64,000 nt of DNA from Undaria pinnatifida (GCA_012845835.1 JABAKD010000021.1:10837199-10901198), one strand, 5' to 3'. Counted from the first letter of the stretch, positions 55,701 through 56,312 are shown. Notes: generated by a model from the letters alone, not told the origin. Translations and numbers: made by a program.

Positions 55701-56312
55701 GTTTCTTGTTCCATTTTTTCTTTTTTTGCGGTTGACACGCCGCACATCGTCGGATGGCAAACATATAACAATAGTGATAATTGTACGCCCCCGAAGCATC
55801 CCATCTAGAGCGAGCGGGGTGTGTCGGGTGATACTTTTTATTAGGGATATGATCTTCTTGCCTCCTTTTGCGCTCCCGCGAGATTCCCACCCTCCCTCCA
55901 TCCCTCCCTCCCCTCCCTCCCTTCCCTCCCTCCCTCCCTCCCTCCCTTCCTCCTTCCCTCCCTCCCTCCCTCCCTCCCTCCCTCCCTCCCTCCCTCCCTC
56001 CCTCCCTCCCTCCCTCCCTCCCTCCCTCCCTCCCTCCCTCCCTCCCTCCCTCCCTCCCTCCCTCCCTCCCTCCCTCCCTTCCTCCTCGCTCTCTCCCTCC
56101 CTTCCCTTCCTCCCTCCCTCCCCCCTCCCTCCCTCTCTCCCTCCCTCCCTGCCTCCCTCCTTCCCCAAAATACCCGTTATCCTTCTCGTTAATATTCTCC
56201 CGCAATGTTGAATTAGGTGGTCTTATCTGGGCCCAGCGGGTTTTGCTTCAGTGTGGAGGCGATGCTGGACGAACTCGGCGTGCCCCCGGAGGCTGTCGTT
56301 ATCTTAGACTGA
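1567..56312 (+). CDS. Giant multi-domain redox protein: heme peroxidase-like / DOMON / cytochrome b561 / cytochrome b5 / FAD-NAD(P) reductase (5' partial, 33 exons)
   Basis: The gene spans 33 exons, listed separately. The first base of exon 1 completes a codon from an upstream exon outside the window, and the frame then runs 2143 codons to TGA at 56310-56312. Every intron starts GT, ends AG and keeps phase. Domain order is peroxidase-homology, DOMON, b561, b5, acidic linker, FAD-binding and NAD(P)-binding reductase. From family knowledge, peroxidase and DOMON should face outside or a lumen, b561 crosses the membrane with two hemes, and b5 plus reductase lie in the cytosol. The likely role is transmembrane electron transfer from NAD(P)H; the final acceptor (oxygen, ferric iron, a radical) cannot be read from sequence. 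The peroxidase part lacks the distal His, so classical peroxidase activity is doubtful. Animal DUOX has a similar plan but uses a NOX core. Single exon borders may be off by a few bases. Confidence 0.87.
2306..2495 (+). CDS. Exon 2: peroxidase-like domain, [10 protein letters not shown] segment
   Basis: Residues 71-134. [18 protein letters not shown] matches the family signature around N-x-x-T-x-x-[LIV]-D-x-S-x-[LIV]-Y-G, and SDMLRS resembles SDALRS of DUOX-type domains. The acceptor is TTTTCCACAG at 2305 and the donor GTGAGT at 2496, with the exon ending in phase 0. The last ~85 bases are repeated in decayed form at 2790-2875. Confidence 0.86.
2790..2875 (+). repeat. Decayed copy of exon 2 3' edge with donor
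   Basis: It matches 2412-2497, sharing ACGAGGGAGG and TACTTGGCTTGTGAG. The donor-like GTGAGG is kept. Confidence 0.8.
3000..3110. repeat. AGT/AGC trinucleotide tract
   Basis: Mixed GTAGTAGCAG repeats in the intron between exons 2 and 3. Confidence 0.85.
3271..3360 (+). mobile_element. Short element X, 3' part
   Basis: GTGAAAACCTGGCGTACTCC to GCATGAAATGAGCACCCCC. Further + parts: 5120-5215, 7988-8095, 32055-32150, 32190-32265, 32440-32560 and 38312-38368. Confidence 0.72.
3387..3506 (+). CDS. Exon 3: peroxidase-like domain, catalytic Arg and EHNR segment
   Basis: Residues 135-174. ADQRTAGFP aligns with AGDTRSSEMP of myeloperoxidase: the catalytic Arg is kept (Arg139), but the Glu that makes the second heme ester is Gly142 and the following Met is Phe143. 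LLLEHNR (residues 153-159) is the strongly conserved REHNR helix. The acceptor is GGACAG at 3381-3386 and the donor GTAAGT at 3507. Phase is 0 on both sides. Confidence 0.88.
3565..4080. repeat. Minisatellite CTACCGTAGCTTTGGACCAC plus ATATCAT tract
   Basis: 3565-3870 holds five or six units of about 50-58 bp (AAAAAAGGTCCCTAATAAAG). 3870-4080 is a degenerate CATATCATACC tract. Confidence 0.85.
4107..4239 (+). CDS. Exon 4: peroxidase-like domain helix after EHNR
   Basis: Residues 175-218. [18 protein letters not shown] matches the family segment LYQEARKIVGAMVQxIxY. The acceptor is TTTTGCAG at 4106 and the donor G|GTGAGT at 4240, ending in phase 1. The 3' edge with its donor is repeated five times in decayed form in the next intron. 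Confidence 0.88.
4356..4960 (+). repeat. Five decayed tandem copies of exon 4 3' edge plus splice donor
   Basis: Copies lie at about 4356-4406, 4496-4554, 4655-4709, 4785-4840 and 4905-4960, each matching 4190-4246. The shared core encodes V-D-E-Y-A/T-x-V and ends GGTGAG. Spacers are G-rich and about 120-165 bp per unit. Confidence 0.88.
5267..5484 (+). CDS. Exon 5: peroxidase-like domain, proximal-heme region with Ser-rich insert
   Basis: Residues 219-291. A Ser-rich stretch (residues 220-238) precedes [27 protein letters not shown] (258-272) sits where classical enzymes carry the proximal His in F-R-x-G-H. Here there is no RxGH; the nearest His is His272, two residues further on. The start at 5267, after GCCCAG, is the only acceptor that keeps phase 1 from exon 4. 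The stronger-looking AAAG at 5331 would break the frame. The donor is GTAAGG at 5485. Confidence 0.8.
5865..7242. mobile_element. pogo/Tigger-like DNA transposon, internally deleted, TA target duplication
   Basis: Terminal inverted repeats of 24 bases lie at 5865-5888 and 7219-7242 with one mismatch; they start CAGTCG-W-CCCCGC and end TTTAAAGACGC. TA flanks both ends (5863-5864, 7243-7244). Subterminal CCCCG...TAAAGACG words recur inside. It carries only the C-terminal part of a transposase, too short for the helix-turn-helix and DDE core, so it is non-autonomous. It sits inside another inverted-repeat element. Confidence 0.88.
6112..6567 (+). pseudogene. C-terminal remnant of a pogo/Tigger-like transposase
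   Basis: A 151-codon open frame within the transposon, open further upstream without a clear start. It has an acidic segment ([23 protein letters not shown]) then [16 protein letters not shown], which resembles the tail of Tigger/jerky-type transposases. No HTH or DDE triad is present. Its place between the inverted repeats is the main support. Confidence 0.6.
7405..7880. mobile_element. M6 inverted-repeat element enclosing the M4 copy
   Basis: AATCGCGCGAGTGACTCTG on the left pairs with GGGTCACTCGCGCGAG on the right. Related pairs flank about 27150-27355 and 28975-29140. The ends are clear; the interior differs between copies. Confidence 0.55.
7568..7828 (+). mobile_element. M4 inverted-repeat element
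   Basis: It begins CCGATTCTACGATAGCCCCC and ends GGGAGGGCTACCTGAGTAAGA. The core is GCTCGGCACGAGGAAG ... TTTGCAAAGGAC ... CGTCGGGATGGCAAGG. Other copies: 10135-10345 (-), 18782-19029 (+), 43365-43615 (+), and parts at 35875-36000 (-) and 37200-37300 (-). Confidence 0.7.
8150..8342 (+). CDS. Exon 6: peroxidase-like domain, QRGRDHG motif (first part)
   Basis: Residues 292-355. The exon ends in VQRGRDHG, the most conserved signature of animal heme peroxidases (family form N-x-Q-R-x-R-D-H-G-L-P). The start after AAAAATAG (8149) keeps phase 0 from exon 5; the AGs at 8168 and 8174 do not. The donor is G|GTGAGT at 8343, phase 1. Confidence 0.87.
8690..8790. repeat. CCCT/CCTT pyrimidine tract before exon 7
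   Basis: CCTCCCTCC repeat. It may also serve as a long polypyrimidine tract for the 8792 acceptor. Similar tracts stand at 17590-17690 (before exon 12) and 55885-56165 (before exon 33). Confidence 0.9.
8793..8995 (+). CDS. Exon 7: peroxidase-like domain, C-terminal part
   Basis: Residues 356-423. [17 protein letters not shown] continues RGRDHG exactly as in the family (GLPxYNxxRxxxGL). [21 protein letters not shown] matches the L-Y-x-x-x-x-D-x-x-x-G-x-L-E segment. The acceptor is CCCATATAG at 8792 and the donor GTATGT at 8996. Confidence 0.9.
9095..9510 (+). mobile_element. M2 inverted-repeat element with internal 57-bp tandem units
   Basis: The family ends are GACGCGTGCTACGATAGAGG and its complement. 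Here about four units of ATACGATAGAGGTATACCG...GGTTTCTGA repeat at 9125-9345 with a period near 57 bp. Confidence 0.78.
9631..9940 (-). mobile_element. tRNA-derived SINE (family S)
   Basis: Read on the minus strand it starts CCCCGGTGGCGTATCAGGTT (box A-like), has GAGCTCGAGTCC (box B-like), then AAATTCGTGGGGAC, CACTCGATGAAAA and TGTGACCACGGCTTG. It is near full length. Confidence 0.85.
10700..10985 (-). mobile_element. M2 element
   Basis: It shares the AAAAAACGGTATACCTCTAT end, CCTAGGTACACGAC and TTTGGGAGCTTAAGAC with other copies. The right end is degraded. Confidence 0.68.
11095..12000. repeat. (TTTTGC)n hexamer array with a TTTTGA block
   Basis: About 850 bases. A pure TTTTGA block at 11827-11940 sits inside TTTTGC. 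All long open frames here (Ala-Phe, Leu, Lys-Ala/Ser repeats) are artefacts of the array. Confidence 0.96.
12160..12269 (+). CDS. Exon 8: end of peroxidase-like domain
   Basis: Residues 424-459. [16 protein letters not shown] matches the family segment Q-F-x-x-L-R-x-G-D-R-x-W/F-x-N, followed by TTLRGLI as in DUOX-type domains. The acceptor is ATAAACAAG at 12159 and the donor AG|GTACCC at 12270, phase 2. A 3-kb intron loaded with mobile repeats precedes it. Confidence 0.85.
12300..13335 (+). mobile_element. LINE fragment: reverse transcriptase C-terminus and 3' end
   Basis: 12325-12430 reads [20 protein letters not shown] then EMSKDC, the Y-L-[GD]-V segment after the RT palm. 12790-13230 stays open and reads [20 protein letters not shown], a C-x-C...H-x-x-x-x-C zinc-knuckle-like tail typical of LINE ORF2 ends. 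Several stops between them show decay. The 3' end is CAAATGAGTAC plus a C-rich tail. Confidence 0.82.
13550..13820 (+). repeat. Two decayed copies of exon 9 acceptor and start
   Basis: Copies at about 13550-13650 and 13721-13820 match 13868-13970, sharing CAAACCCTCCG and GCGAACG and GGTTTCGCC. The second still has a pyrimidine tract plus TTTCAG but shifts frame within about 30 bases. Confidence 0.85.
13919..14038 (+). CDS. Exon 9: peroxidase/DOMON junction
   Basis: Residues 460-499. The reading is [20 protein letters not shown], then CYEDC and an acidic turn. No signature motif is visible; by position it is the linker and first strand of the DOMON domain. The acceptor is CGTTACAG at 13918 and the donor GTGAGT at 14039, phase 2. 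Two decayed copies of the acceptor plus exon start lie just upstream. Confidence 0.75.
14725..14809 (+). CDS. Exon 10: DOMON domain strand
   Basis: Residues 500-528. [20 protein letters not shown], ending in KYIGETGYL. The acceptor is TTTTCAG at 14724 and the donor GTAAGA at 14810. It joins both neighbours in phase. A DOMON assignment rests on context with exons 11-13. Confidence 0.75.
14957..15298 (+). mobile_element. tRNA-derived SINE (family S)
   Basis: GGTGGCGTATCAGGTTATCC (box A-like), GAGTTCGAGCCCC (box B-like), body as in the other copies, and an A-rich end. A LINE fragment follows at once. Confidence 0.87.
15300..15660 (+). mobile_element. LINE 3' fragment
   Basis: GACATGGAAGAGTTTGGTAG to CTAAAAATGAGTACACCCC matches 13070-13320. 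Its 5' end abuts a tRNA-derived SINE. The tail repeats CCCCCCTTRACATG. Confidence 0.82.
15851..15957 (+). CDS. Exon 11: DOMON domain, GFG-M heme-ligand strand
   Basis: Residues 529-563. [20 protein letters not shown] fits the DOMON pattern (a)-x-G-F-x-x-x-x-M-x-x-A-D. Met537 stands where heme-binding DOMON domains carry an axial Met. The start after AAAAACAG (15850) is the only upstream AG in frame; the tract before it is poor in pyrimidines, so this border is the weakest of the set. The donor is AG|GTATCT at 15958, phase 2. Confidence 0.75.
16055..16236 (+). mobile_element. Short element X (shares the LINE 3' tail), copy 4
   Basis: GGAAGGATGCACTTCACTCT ... CACGGCG ... GTGAAAACCCGACGTGCTCC ... 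GGTCATACGACTACGGCCAT ... GAGTACACCCCC. It is non-coding. The 3' tail matches the LINE tail. A second, shorter copy follows directly at 16248-16350. Confidence 0.78.
16384..16800 (+). mobile_element. LINE 3' fragment
   Basis: AGATATACCAGTAGGCGGGA to AATCAATGAGTACGCCCC aligns with 12910-13325. Confidence 0.85.
16800..17590. other. Intron 11, no feature recognised
   Basis: AT-richer unique-looking sequence without exon-like homology or repeats found elsewhere in the window. Confidence 0.5.
17737..17857 (+). CDS. Exon 12: DOMON domain, FSR strand
   Basis: Residues 564-604. [15 protein letters not shown] is typical of DOMON (W-T-x-v-x-F-x-R). The acceptor is CGTTTTCAG at 17736 and the donor GTATGA at 17858, phase 0. 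A diverged partial copy of this exon lies at about 18476-18595. Confidence 0.82.
18476..18595 (+). repeat. Diverged copy of exon 12
   Basis: ATCGACGGAGACCGGACGAT and the following CTCGAGGGACAGCACCA match the exon 12 core. It lacks an in-phase acceptor, so I treat it as a dead duplicate. Confidence 0.7.
18600..19097 (+). mobile_element. M1 element with a nested M4 element
   Basis: It shares GAGGAGCTCAATATCTCACC and the end CTGCCGTGGGATGACT with the copy at 5704-7356. The M4 element at about 18782-19029 interrupts it and is flanked by CAGGAG on both sides. The stretch at 18720-18745 matches the pogo insertion site in its empty state, with a single TA. Confidence 0.72.
19100..20075. other. Intron 12, no gene recognised
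   Basis: It contains short AGATCATATAGATCAT repeats (19370-19412) and an M2-like scrap (19590-19730: CCGACGATTGTGGGTTAAGG). Nothing else is supported. Confidence 0.5.
20130..20520. repeat. CCA/CAC trinucleotide tract before exon 13
   Basis: Mixed CCA repeats with two CACCCCAACACCCGC-like units. Intronic. Confidence 0.9.
20620..20770 (+). mobile_element. Very short LINE 3' end with C-rich tail
   Basis: GGTGCTCCGTCTCGAAAGGG to CAACAAATGAGTACGCCCC. Other tiny ends: 2531-2710 (-, two pieces), 38380-38435 (+), 39435-39560 (-), 42085-42150 (-). Confidence 0.75.
20832..20975 (+). CDS. Exon 13: DOMON domain end, H-x-x-x-x-RG
   Basis: Residues 605-652. [17 protein letters not shown] then NRGAASVNF fits the DOMON end (v-x-w-A-x-g-x-x-x-x-x-x-H-x-x-R-G). 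His633 is the candidate second axial heme ligand with Met537. The acceptor is GCCTCAG at 20831 and the donor GTAAGT at 20976. Confidence 0.83.
21265..21760 (-). mobile_element. M2 element with 4 internal tandem units
   Basis: AAAAACGGTATACCTTAATA plus GGGTTAAGGAGC repeat at 21480, 21545, 21610 and 21675, period about 65 bp. The body (CATGGCCTAGGTACACGACG) is the family core. Confidence 0.75.
22078..22475. repeat. (ATTC)n tetramer array
   Basis: Nearly pure ATTC with GTTC substitutions in clusters. Intronic, between exons 13 and 14. Confidence 0.95.
22769..22863 (+). CDS. Exon 14: cytochrome b561, first heme helix
   Basis: Residues 653-683. [20 protein letters not shown] matches the b561 helix H-G-x-x-M-x-x-A-W-x-x-x-x-P-x-G-x-x-x-A-R. 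His664 is the first heme ligand. The acceptor is TTTCTAATAG at 22768 and the donor AG|GTGGGT at 22864, phase 2. Confidence 0.9.
23110..23415 (+). mobile_element. M2 element, near full length
   Basis: It begins ACGTGCTACGATAGATG and ends CATCTCTATCGATGCACGCG, so both terminal inverted repeats are visible. It is about 300 bp and the best single reference copy in the window. Confidence 0.8.
23785..24055 (-). mobile_element. M2 element
   Basis: It runs from ATGACGCGTGCTACGGTG to AAACGGTATACCTCTATCGT, then AGAACGCGTGA. The body is the family core in reverse. Confidence 0.75.
24075..25447 (+). repeat. Seven decayed tandem copies of exon 15 (ladder)
   Basis: Units lie at about 24075-24195, 24262-24370, 24445-24735 (split by an insertion), 24815-24930, 24985-25110, 25150-25275 and 25320-25447; the intact exon follows at 25490-25666. 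The last four units alternate in type: 24985 resembles 25320, and 25150 resembles the real exon. This gives a two-unit higher-order period of about 335 bp. Confidence 0.9.
24578..24712 (+). repeat. Dispersed repeat R3 inserted in an exon 15 copy
   Basis: GTAACTCAGATCCGGG to CCTCGTCGACTCGCATCGA recurs at 51218-51337 and 62508-62635. Ends are not defined. Here it splits a decayed exon 15 unit. Confidence 0.75.
25520..25666 (+). CDS. Exon 15: cytochrome b561, second heme helix
   Basis: Residues 684-732. RYRK at the start, then [20 protein letters not shown] matches the family W-[WF]-x-x-H helix; His701 is the second ligand. His731, near the end, is followed by K-W-G across the next junction and is the third ligand. 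The acceptor is ACTTCGCAG at 25519 and the donor AA|GTGAGT at 25667. This is the last and only intact unit of an eight-unit tandem ladder. Confidence 0.9.
   Translation, partial: VSERRFCEYGSNVVAAAYGADDRSLGDGPASQHHRHIFHRRLPQLFAC
25740..25925 (-). mobile_element. Short element X, - strand
   Basis: GGATACTCATTTCATGCATA marks the 3' end; CGACGGAGCACGTCGGGTTT-like core and CACCGACCAGGCAG appear. Its left side is rearranged: the core lies before, not after, the tail. Confidence 0.6.
26383..26488 (+). CDS. Exon 16: cytochrome b561 helix, Q-x-x-x-G-x-x-R
   Basis: Residues 733-768. [20 protein letters not shown] is a membrane helix with the family's Q-x-x-x-G-x-x-R pattern. It ends NFSRFHR before the fourth heme helix. 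The acceptor is CTCCGAATAG at 26382 and the donor GTGAGA at 26489, phase 0. Confidence 0.9.
26857..26993 (+). repeat. Recent 67-bp tandem duplication
   Basis: AGGCTCTGTATGCCGGGTGA starts two units at 26857 and 26924 that differ at one base that I can see. The stretch 27000-27680 after it shows no gene. Confidence 0.9.
27690..27962 (+). mobile_element. Short element X, longest + copy
   Basis: GGCACAAGGTGCCGAAG, GGAAGGATGCACTTCACCCT, TAGTGAAAACCCGACGTGC and CAAACTGAGTACCCCC appear in order. Confidence 0.75.
28078..28450 (+). repeat. Three ~130-bp tandem units
   Basis: ATCGTCCAC, TGAATGCTTTTGGTACGTAG and ATCGAGTTGCAATTTTC recur three times, with an extra half unit near 28300. Confidence 0.82.
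28555..28922 (-). mobile_element. LINE 3' fragment with 5' inversion
   Basis: From GTACTCATTTGTTGCTTGCC (28578) to CCCGTTCCTCCTTA it is the minus-strand LINE 3' end. At about 28888 the next LINE segment (TAGAGTAGGGCTCACATCGT) follows in plus orientation. This is the pattern left by twin priming. Confidence 0.75.
29140..29700. other. Intron 16 region with TTAAATCGG and ACCGCCA short repeats
   Basis: CTTAAATCGGAACGGGTACT recurs three times and CGCCACGTTACCGC several times. No coding potential recognised. 29700-29949 shows nothing further. Confidence 0.6.
29950..30081 (+). CDS. Exon 17: cytochrome b561, fourth heme helix
   Basis: Residues 769-812. [20 protein letters not shown] fits H-x-x-x-G-Q-x-x-x-x-x-x-x-x-Q-x-x-x-G. 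His774 is the fourth heme ligand. The acceptor is TTTTATAAG at 29949 and the donor GTTAGA at 30082. Two decayed copies of its 3' edge follow. Confidence 0.9.
30140..31340. repeat. Degenerate GCCTTA/TTAGGC-like tract in intron 17
   Basis: Many CCTTAGCCTTAG and a few TTAGGGTTAGGG words around copies of the exon 17 edge. Confidence 0.8.
30216..30615 (+). repeat. Two decayed copies of exon 17 3' edge
   Basis: Copies at about 30216-30280 and 30545-30615 match 30030-30095 (TCCAGCGA, CTCATCT, CCTTCGACATC), including the first bases of the intron. Confidence 0.85.
31430..31605. repeat. CTG/GTT trinucleotide tract before exon 18
   Basis: Mixed GCTGCTGTTGTT repeats acting as a pyrimidine-poor lead to the 31610 acceptor. 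Confidence 0.85.
31611..31712 (+). CDS. Exon 18: last membrane helix of the b561 domain
   Basis: Residues 813-846. [20 protein letters not shown] is a strongly hydrophobic helix followed by basic RKQVLR, consistent with the last helix entering the cytosol. The acceptor is GGGCTAAAAG at 31610 and the donor GTAAGT at 31713. Confidence 0.85.
32594..32767 (+). CDS. Exon 19: cytosolic linker and start of cytochrome b5
   Basis: Residues 847-904. A basic/acidic linker ([20 protein letters not shown]) is followed by [13 protein letters not shown]. This is the b5 opening strand and helix, which reads on as V-x-N-G-x-x-W-V-I-V-D-G in exon 20. The acceptor is CGCGTCCAG at 32593 and the donor GTGGGG at 32768. 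Confidence 0.87.
32930..32985 (+). repeat. Decayed copy of exon 19 3' edge and donor
   Basis: GCCGATCTACACCGTCGAAG, then TCCAACTACAAGGTG, matches 32735-32772. Confidence 0.85.
33138..33725 (+). repeat. Four decayed tandem copies of the cytochrome b5 exon start
   Basis: Copies at about 33138, 33308, 33491 and 33669, with the intact exon at 33848, have a period of 170-183 bp. Each has a C-rich tract, CAGGTGTTGAACG-like sequence and CTGGGTTATCGTTGG. Almost the whole intron 19 is built from copies of its two flanking exon edges. Confidence 0.92.
33851..34030 (+). CDS. Exon 20: cytochrome b5 heme core (HPGG)
   Basis: Residues 905-964. [20 protein letters not shown] then [10 protein letters not shown] is an unmistakable cytochrome b5 core. 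His928 of HPGG is one heme ligand; His962, which reads H-T-E-S-A-W across the next junction, fits the second. The acceptor is AATCACCCAG at 33850 and the donor GTGCGT at 34031. It is the last intact unit of a five-unit ladder of exon starts. Confidence 0.93.
34908..35558 (+). CDS. Exon 21: end of cytochrome b5 and long acidic linker
   Basis: Residues 965-1181. [14 protein letters not shown] completes the b5 domain. After it comes a long Asp/Glu/Gly-rich stretch with GAT and GGT runs, then Ala-rich and basic low-complexity sequence. No fold is recognised; it looks like a disordered hinge between b5 and reductase. The acceptor is ATCGAACAG at 34907 and the donor GTAAGC at 35559. The last ~60 bases with the donor recur at about 37430-37490. 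Confidence 0.83.
36000..37205 (+). mobile_element. M2 element expanded by many internal tandem units
   Basis: It begins GACGCGTGCTACGATAGAGG and ends ACCTCTATCGTAGCATGCGT. Inside, GGTATACCGTTTATTGGCG plus GACGGGGCTCCTTAACCC recurs about nine times. Two long copies of the core (36780-36895, 36985-37095) and a foreign pair at 36158-36335 also lie inside. Confidence 0.78.
36158..36335 (+). repeat. Dispersed repeat M7, tandem pair
   Basis: GGAGCCCCCGAACCCCTCCC ... TCCAGTTGTAAAGGGGTTAA occurs twice here. Related single copies in reverse lie at about 18080-18170 and 47965-48045. Confidence 0.65.
37433..37490 (+). repeat. Decayed copy of exon 21 3' edge and donor
   Basis: CGCCCAAG, then AGGACCCAGTTCATCG and GCAAGCATGGGTA, matches 35515-35562. 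Confidence 0.85.
37986..38090 (+). CDS. Exon 22: linker before FAD domain
   Basis: Residues 1182-1216. [20 protein letters not shown], then a short run to VVPGFK. There is no domain motif; it is in phase on both sides. The acceptor is GGTTGCACAG at 37985 and the donor GTTCGG at 38091. Confidence 0.72.
38553..39093 (+). repeat. Five decayed copies of exon 23 start
   Basis: Copies at about 38553, 38649, 38808, 38905 and 39008, with the exon at 39209, share AACAAGATCGAGAGGGGGA-like sequence. The last also keeps TTTCACGAGTGCCCGCTTCG. Spacers are C-rich. Confidence 0.85.
39209..39352 (+). CDS. Exon 23: FAD-binding reductase domain, first strands
   Basis: Residues 1217-1264. [12 protein letters not shown] then [13 protein letters not shown] resembles the opening strands of the ferredoxin-reductase-type FAD domain. 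The acceptor is AACGTTAG at 39208 and the donor GTGAGA at 39353. Five decayed copies of this exon's start lie upstream. Confidence 0.78.
40025..40375. repeat. ATC trinucleotide tract before exon 24
   Basis: ATCATCATC with a 27-bp unit (CAGCATCACGGT plus ATC) repeated three times at 40108-40172. Confidence 0.9.
40411..40470 (+). CDS. Exon 24: FAD domain strand
   Basis: Residues 1265-1284. [20 protein letters not shown] fits the G-x-H-x-x-x strand before the FAD-binding R-x-Y-[ST] motif. The acceptor is TTTTTCGTCCAG at 40410 and the donor GTAATT at 40471. Four decayed copies of its 3' half and donor follow. Confidence 0.8.
40550..40930 (+). repeat. Four decayed copies of exon 24 3' edge and donor
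   Basis: Copies at about 40550-40595, 40652-40695, 40758-40803 and 40884-40930 match 40430-40480 (ATGCGAATCAT, GGGACCGAGAGGT). The period is about 100-125 bp. The spacers share CTTGGA and TTCTTG words. Confidence 0.88.
41135..41215 (+). repeat. Decayed copy of exon 25 start
   Basis: ACACCCTGGTTCAACGGTGC, then GCGACCGTTGCACC, aligns with 41402-41475. Confidence 0.82.
41404..42006 (+). CDS. Exon 25: FAD-binding motif with long low-complexity insert
   Basis: Residues 1285-1485. [16 protein letters not shown] carries RSYN (1289-1292), the place of the family's R-x-Y-[ST] flavin motif. A Gln/Asp/Ala/Ser/Asn-rich insert of about 150 residues follows. The fold returns with [20 protein letters not shown], matching the strand and phosphate-binding loop (K-x-x-x-x-G-x-x-S-x-x-L). 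The acceptor is TCGGTAG at 41403 and the donor GTGAGA at 42007. Confidence 0.8.
42563..42677 (+). CDS. Exon 26: NAD(P)-binding domain, GTGVNP loop
   Basis: Residues 1486-1523. VQLQGPF, then [14 protein letters not shown], is the classic start of the NAD(P) domain (I-A-x-G-T-G-I-x-P). The acceptor is CTTCATTTCAG at 42562 and the donor A|GTACGT at 42678, phase 1. Confidence 0.92.
42843..42945. repeat. Degenerate CCCTA tract
   Basis: CTACCCTA-type words in intron 26. Confidence 0.8.
43030..43066 (+). CDS. Exon 27: 37-nt micro-exon of the NAD(P) domain
   Basis: Residues 1524-1535. [12 protein letters not shown] follows GTGVNP directly, as P-M-x-Q-x-I does in the family. It is the only short open segment here that keeps phase 1 in and phase 2 out. 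The acceptor is GAAACAG at 43029 and the donor AG|GTGAGG at 43067. Confidence 0.8.
43620..44760 (+). repeat. Several M1-family pieces
   Basis: GCAGCAGATTCTGATAATTT and GGGGAGCTCAATATC recur at about 43627 and 43890. Ends with CCGTGGGATGG (44125) and GCCGGATAACTCGG (44750) close two partial copies. The stretch 44140-44590 between them has nothing I recognise. Confidence 0.6.
44998..45118 (+). CDS. Exon 28: NAD(P) domain strand and D-x-x-x-x-x-EL helix
   Basis: Residues 1536-1576. [20 protein letters not shown] matches the family pattern L-L-x-x-N-x-T-x-x-D-I-x-x-x-x-E-L. The acceptor is TTGTTGTGTCAG at 44997 and the donor GTAATT at 45119. Confidence 0.87.
45445..45850. repeat. CCCGA array within dispersed element M3
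   Basis: About 260 bases of (CCCGA)n lie at 45524-45785, inside a unit with GGCTTGTCACGGGTCAGG on the left. Related units at 55325-55635, 59868-60018 and 61580-61712 have GGCTTTTCACGGGT against its complement ACCCGTAAAAAGCC, so the family has inverted ends. Confidence 0.72.
46305..46515 (-). mobile_element. SINE S, 5'-truncated
   Basis: ACAAGCCGTGGTCACAGGTA to TTGTGCACAAGAAAA is the minus-strand body without the tRNA-like head. Other partial copies: 23415-23580 (+) and a diverged one at 60940-61100 (-). Confidence 0.8.
46956..47788 (+). CDS. Exon 29: NAD(P) domain strand with ~250-residue low-complexity insert
   Basis: Residues 1577-1853. [15 protein letters not shown] fits the strand after the E-L helix. 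After it comes a Pro/Gln/Glu-, then Gly/Asp-, then Ala/Ser-rich insert with GGT and GAT runs, ending [10 protein letters not shown]. The insert carries no recognised domain. The acceptor is CCCCTGCAG at 46955 and the donor AG|GTGAGA at 47789, phase 2. Confidence 0.8.
48469..48727 (+). CDS. Exon 30: reductase insert, acidic and Gly-rich
   Basis: Residues 1854-1940. [20 protein letters not shown] then [11 protein letters not shown] and a Gly/Ala-rich tail. It is not a recognisable family segment, and phase is kept on both sides. The acceptor is GCCGACAACAG at 48468. The donor GTAGGA at 48728 is weaker than most. Confidence 0.68.
48957..49125. mobile_element. Small inverted-repeat element (MITE-like)
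   Basis: AAGCCCCTCTATAGCGCTG on the left pairs imperfectly with GGCGCTATACAGGGGCC on the right. Non-coding. Confidence 0.5.
49402..49677 (+). CDS. Exon 31: reductase insert, basic/charged
   Basis: Residues 1941-2032. [20 protein letters not shown], then a charged helical stretch ([20 protein letters not shown]). There is no known motif. The acceptor is CGCAAAAATAG at 49401 and the donor GTAAGT at 49678. The following intron opens with a long GTTGGT array. Confidence 0.72.
49690..50320. repeat. GTTGGT/GTTGTC array in intron 31
   Basis: About 600 bases of GTTGGTGTT and GTTGTCGTT units. The donor of exon 31 lies 12 bases before it. Open frames of Val/Leu/Gly or Asn/Thr here are artefacts. Confidence 0.93.
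50606..50845 (+). CDS. Exon 32: NAD(P) domain, G-R-V helix before the last strand
   Basis: Residues 2033-2112. [17 protein letters not shown] fits the family's G-R-[ILV]-x-x-x-x-[ILV] helix. A Ser/Arg/Gly-rich tail ends in KPGFLQ. The acceptor is ACCCTGCAG at 50605 and the donor GTAAGA at 50846. The 3' edge and adjoining intron recur decayed at about 52355-52466. Confidence 0.8.
51400..52350. other. Intron 32, unassigned; possible LTR-element scrap
   Basis: Around 51640-51690 a stretch reads [14 protein letters not shown], faintly like an LTR-retroelement integrase core, and a TATATAAG word and a tRNA-complement-like word (51550-51570) precede it. This is too little to call a family; if real it is an old, broken relic. 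Confidence 0.25.
52355..52466 (+). repeat. Decayed copy of exon 32 3' edge with adjoining intron
   Basis: TAGGGGTAGGGGGCCGAGTG, then AAGCCGGGGTATCTTCAGGT, matches 50770-50850. TAGTGTAGGATTAG before it matches intron sequence at about 50881, so exon and intron pieces are rearranged. Confidence 0.75.
52700..52978 (-). mobile_element. M1-family element
   Basis: It begins CATCCCACCGTAGGAGTCGC and ends GCCTAGCGTGGGAT, with GAGCTCAGAAAATTCTTAGA near the right end. Similar half-copies lie at about 23600-23745 and 48745-48915. Confidence 0.68.
53225..55005. mobile_element. M2-derived array: three ~155-bp units, then ten ~65-bp units, with a SINE inside
   Basis: Three units at 53230-53705 share CTACCGGATGAAGCATCC, CCTATATATAGGTA and CGTTTTCGCCAAA. 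From 54230 to 54985, ten units carry AGAGCTGCTCAAGCAGC and CCCTCAGAAGG. The right end reads TGCCGTGTCATGCGTC, an M2-like terminus. Confidence 0.7.
53895..54228 (+). mobile_element. tRNA-derived SINE (family S), best copy
   Basis: TGGCGCATCGGG (box A) and GAGTTCGAATCCC (box B) are near-consensus pol III promoter boxes about 45 bases apart. The element ends AAAAAAGAGAAAAATAAATG. TATAG flanks both sides as a possible target duplication within the M2 array. Confidence 0.88.
55010..55330 (+). other. Unassigned open segment in intron 32
   Basis: It begins ACAGTAGGAGTCTCCCAAT, like some transposon ends. It stays open for over 100 codons in one frame ([17 protein letters not shown], then [14 protein letters not shown]). 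It could be a transposon gene scrap. It has no splice-phase fit to the main gene. Confidence 0.3.
55885..56170. repeat. (CCCT)n array before the last exon
   Basis: About 280 bases of CCCTCCCT, ending about 47 bases before the exon 33 acceptor. Confidence 0.95.
56217..56312 (+). CDS. Exon 33: last exon, SGP motif and stop
   Basis: Residues 2113-2143, then [23 protein letters not shown] matches the last strand of the family (v-x-x-C-G-P-x-x-[MF]), with Ser2116 replacing the usual Cys. [12 protein letters not shown] ends the protein where reductases end. The acceptor is TTGAATTAG at 56216, after a long CCCT tract. No clear polyadenylation signal follows. Confidence 0.88.
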   Translation: MVLSGPSGFCFSVEAMLDELGVPPEAVVILD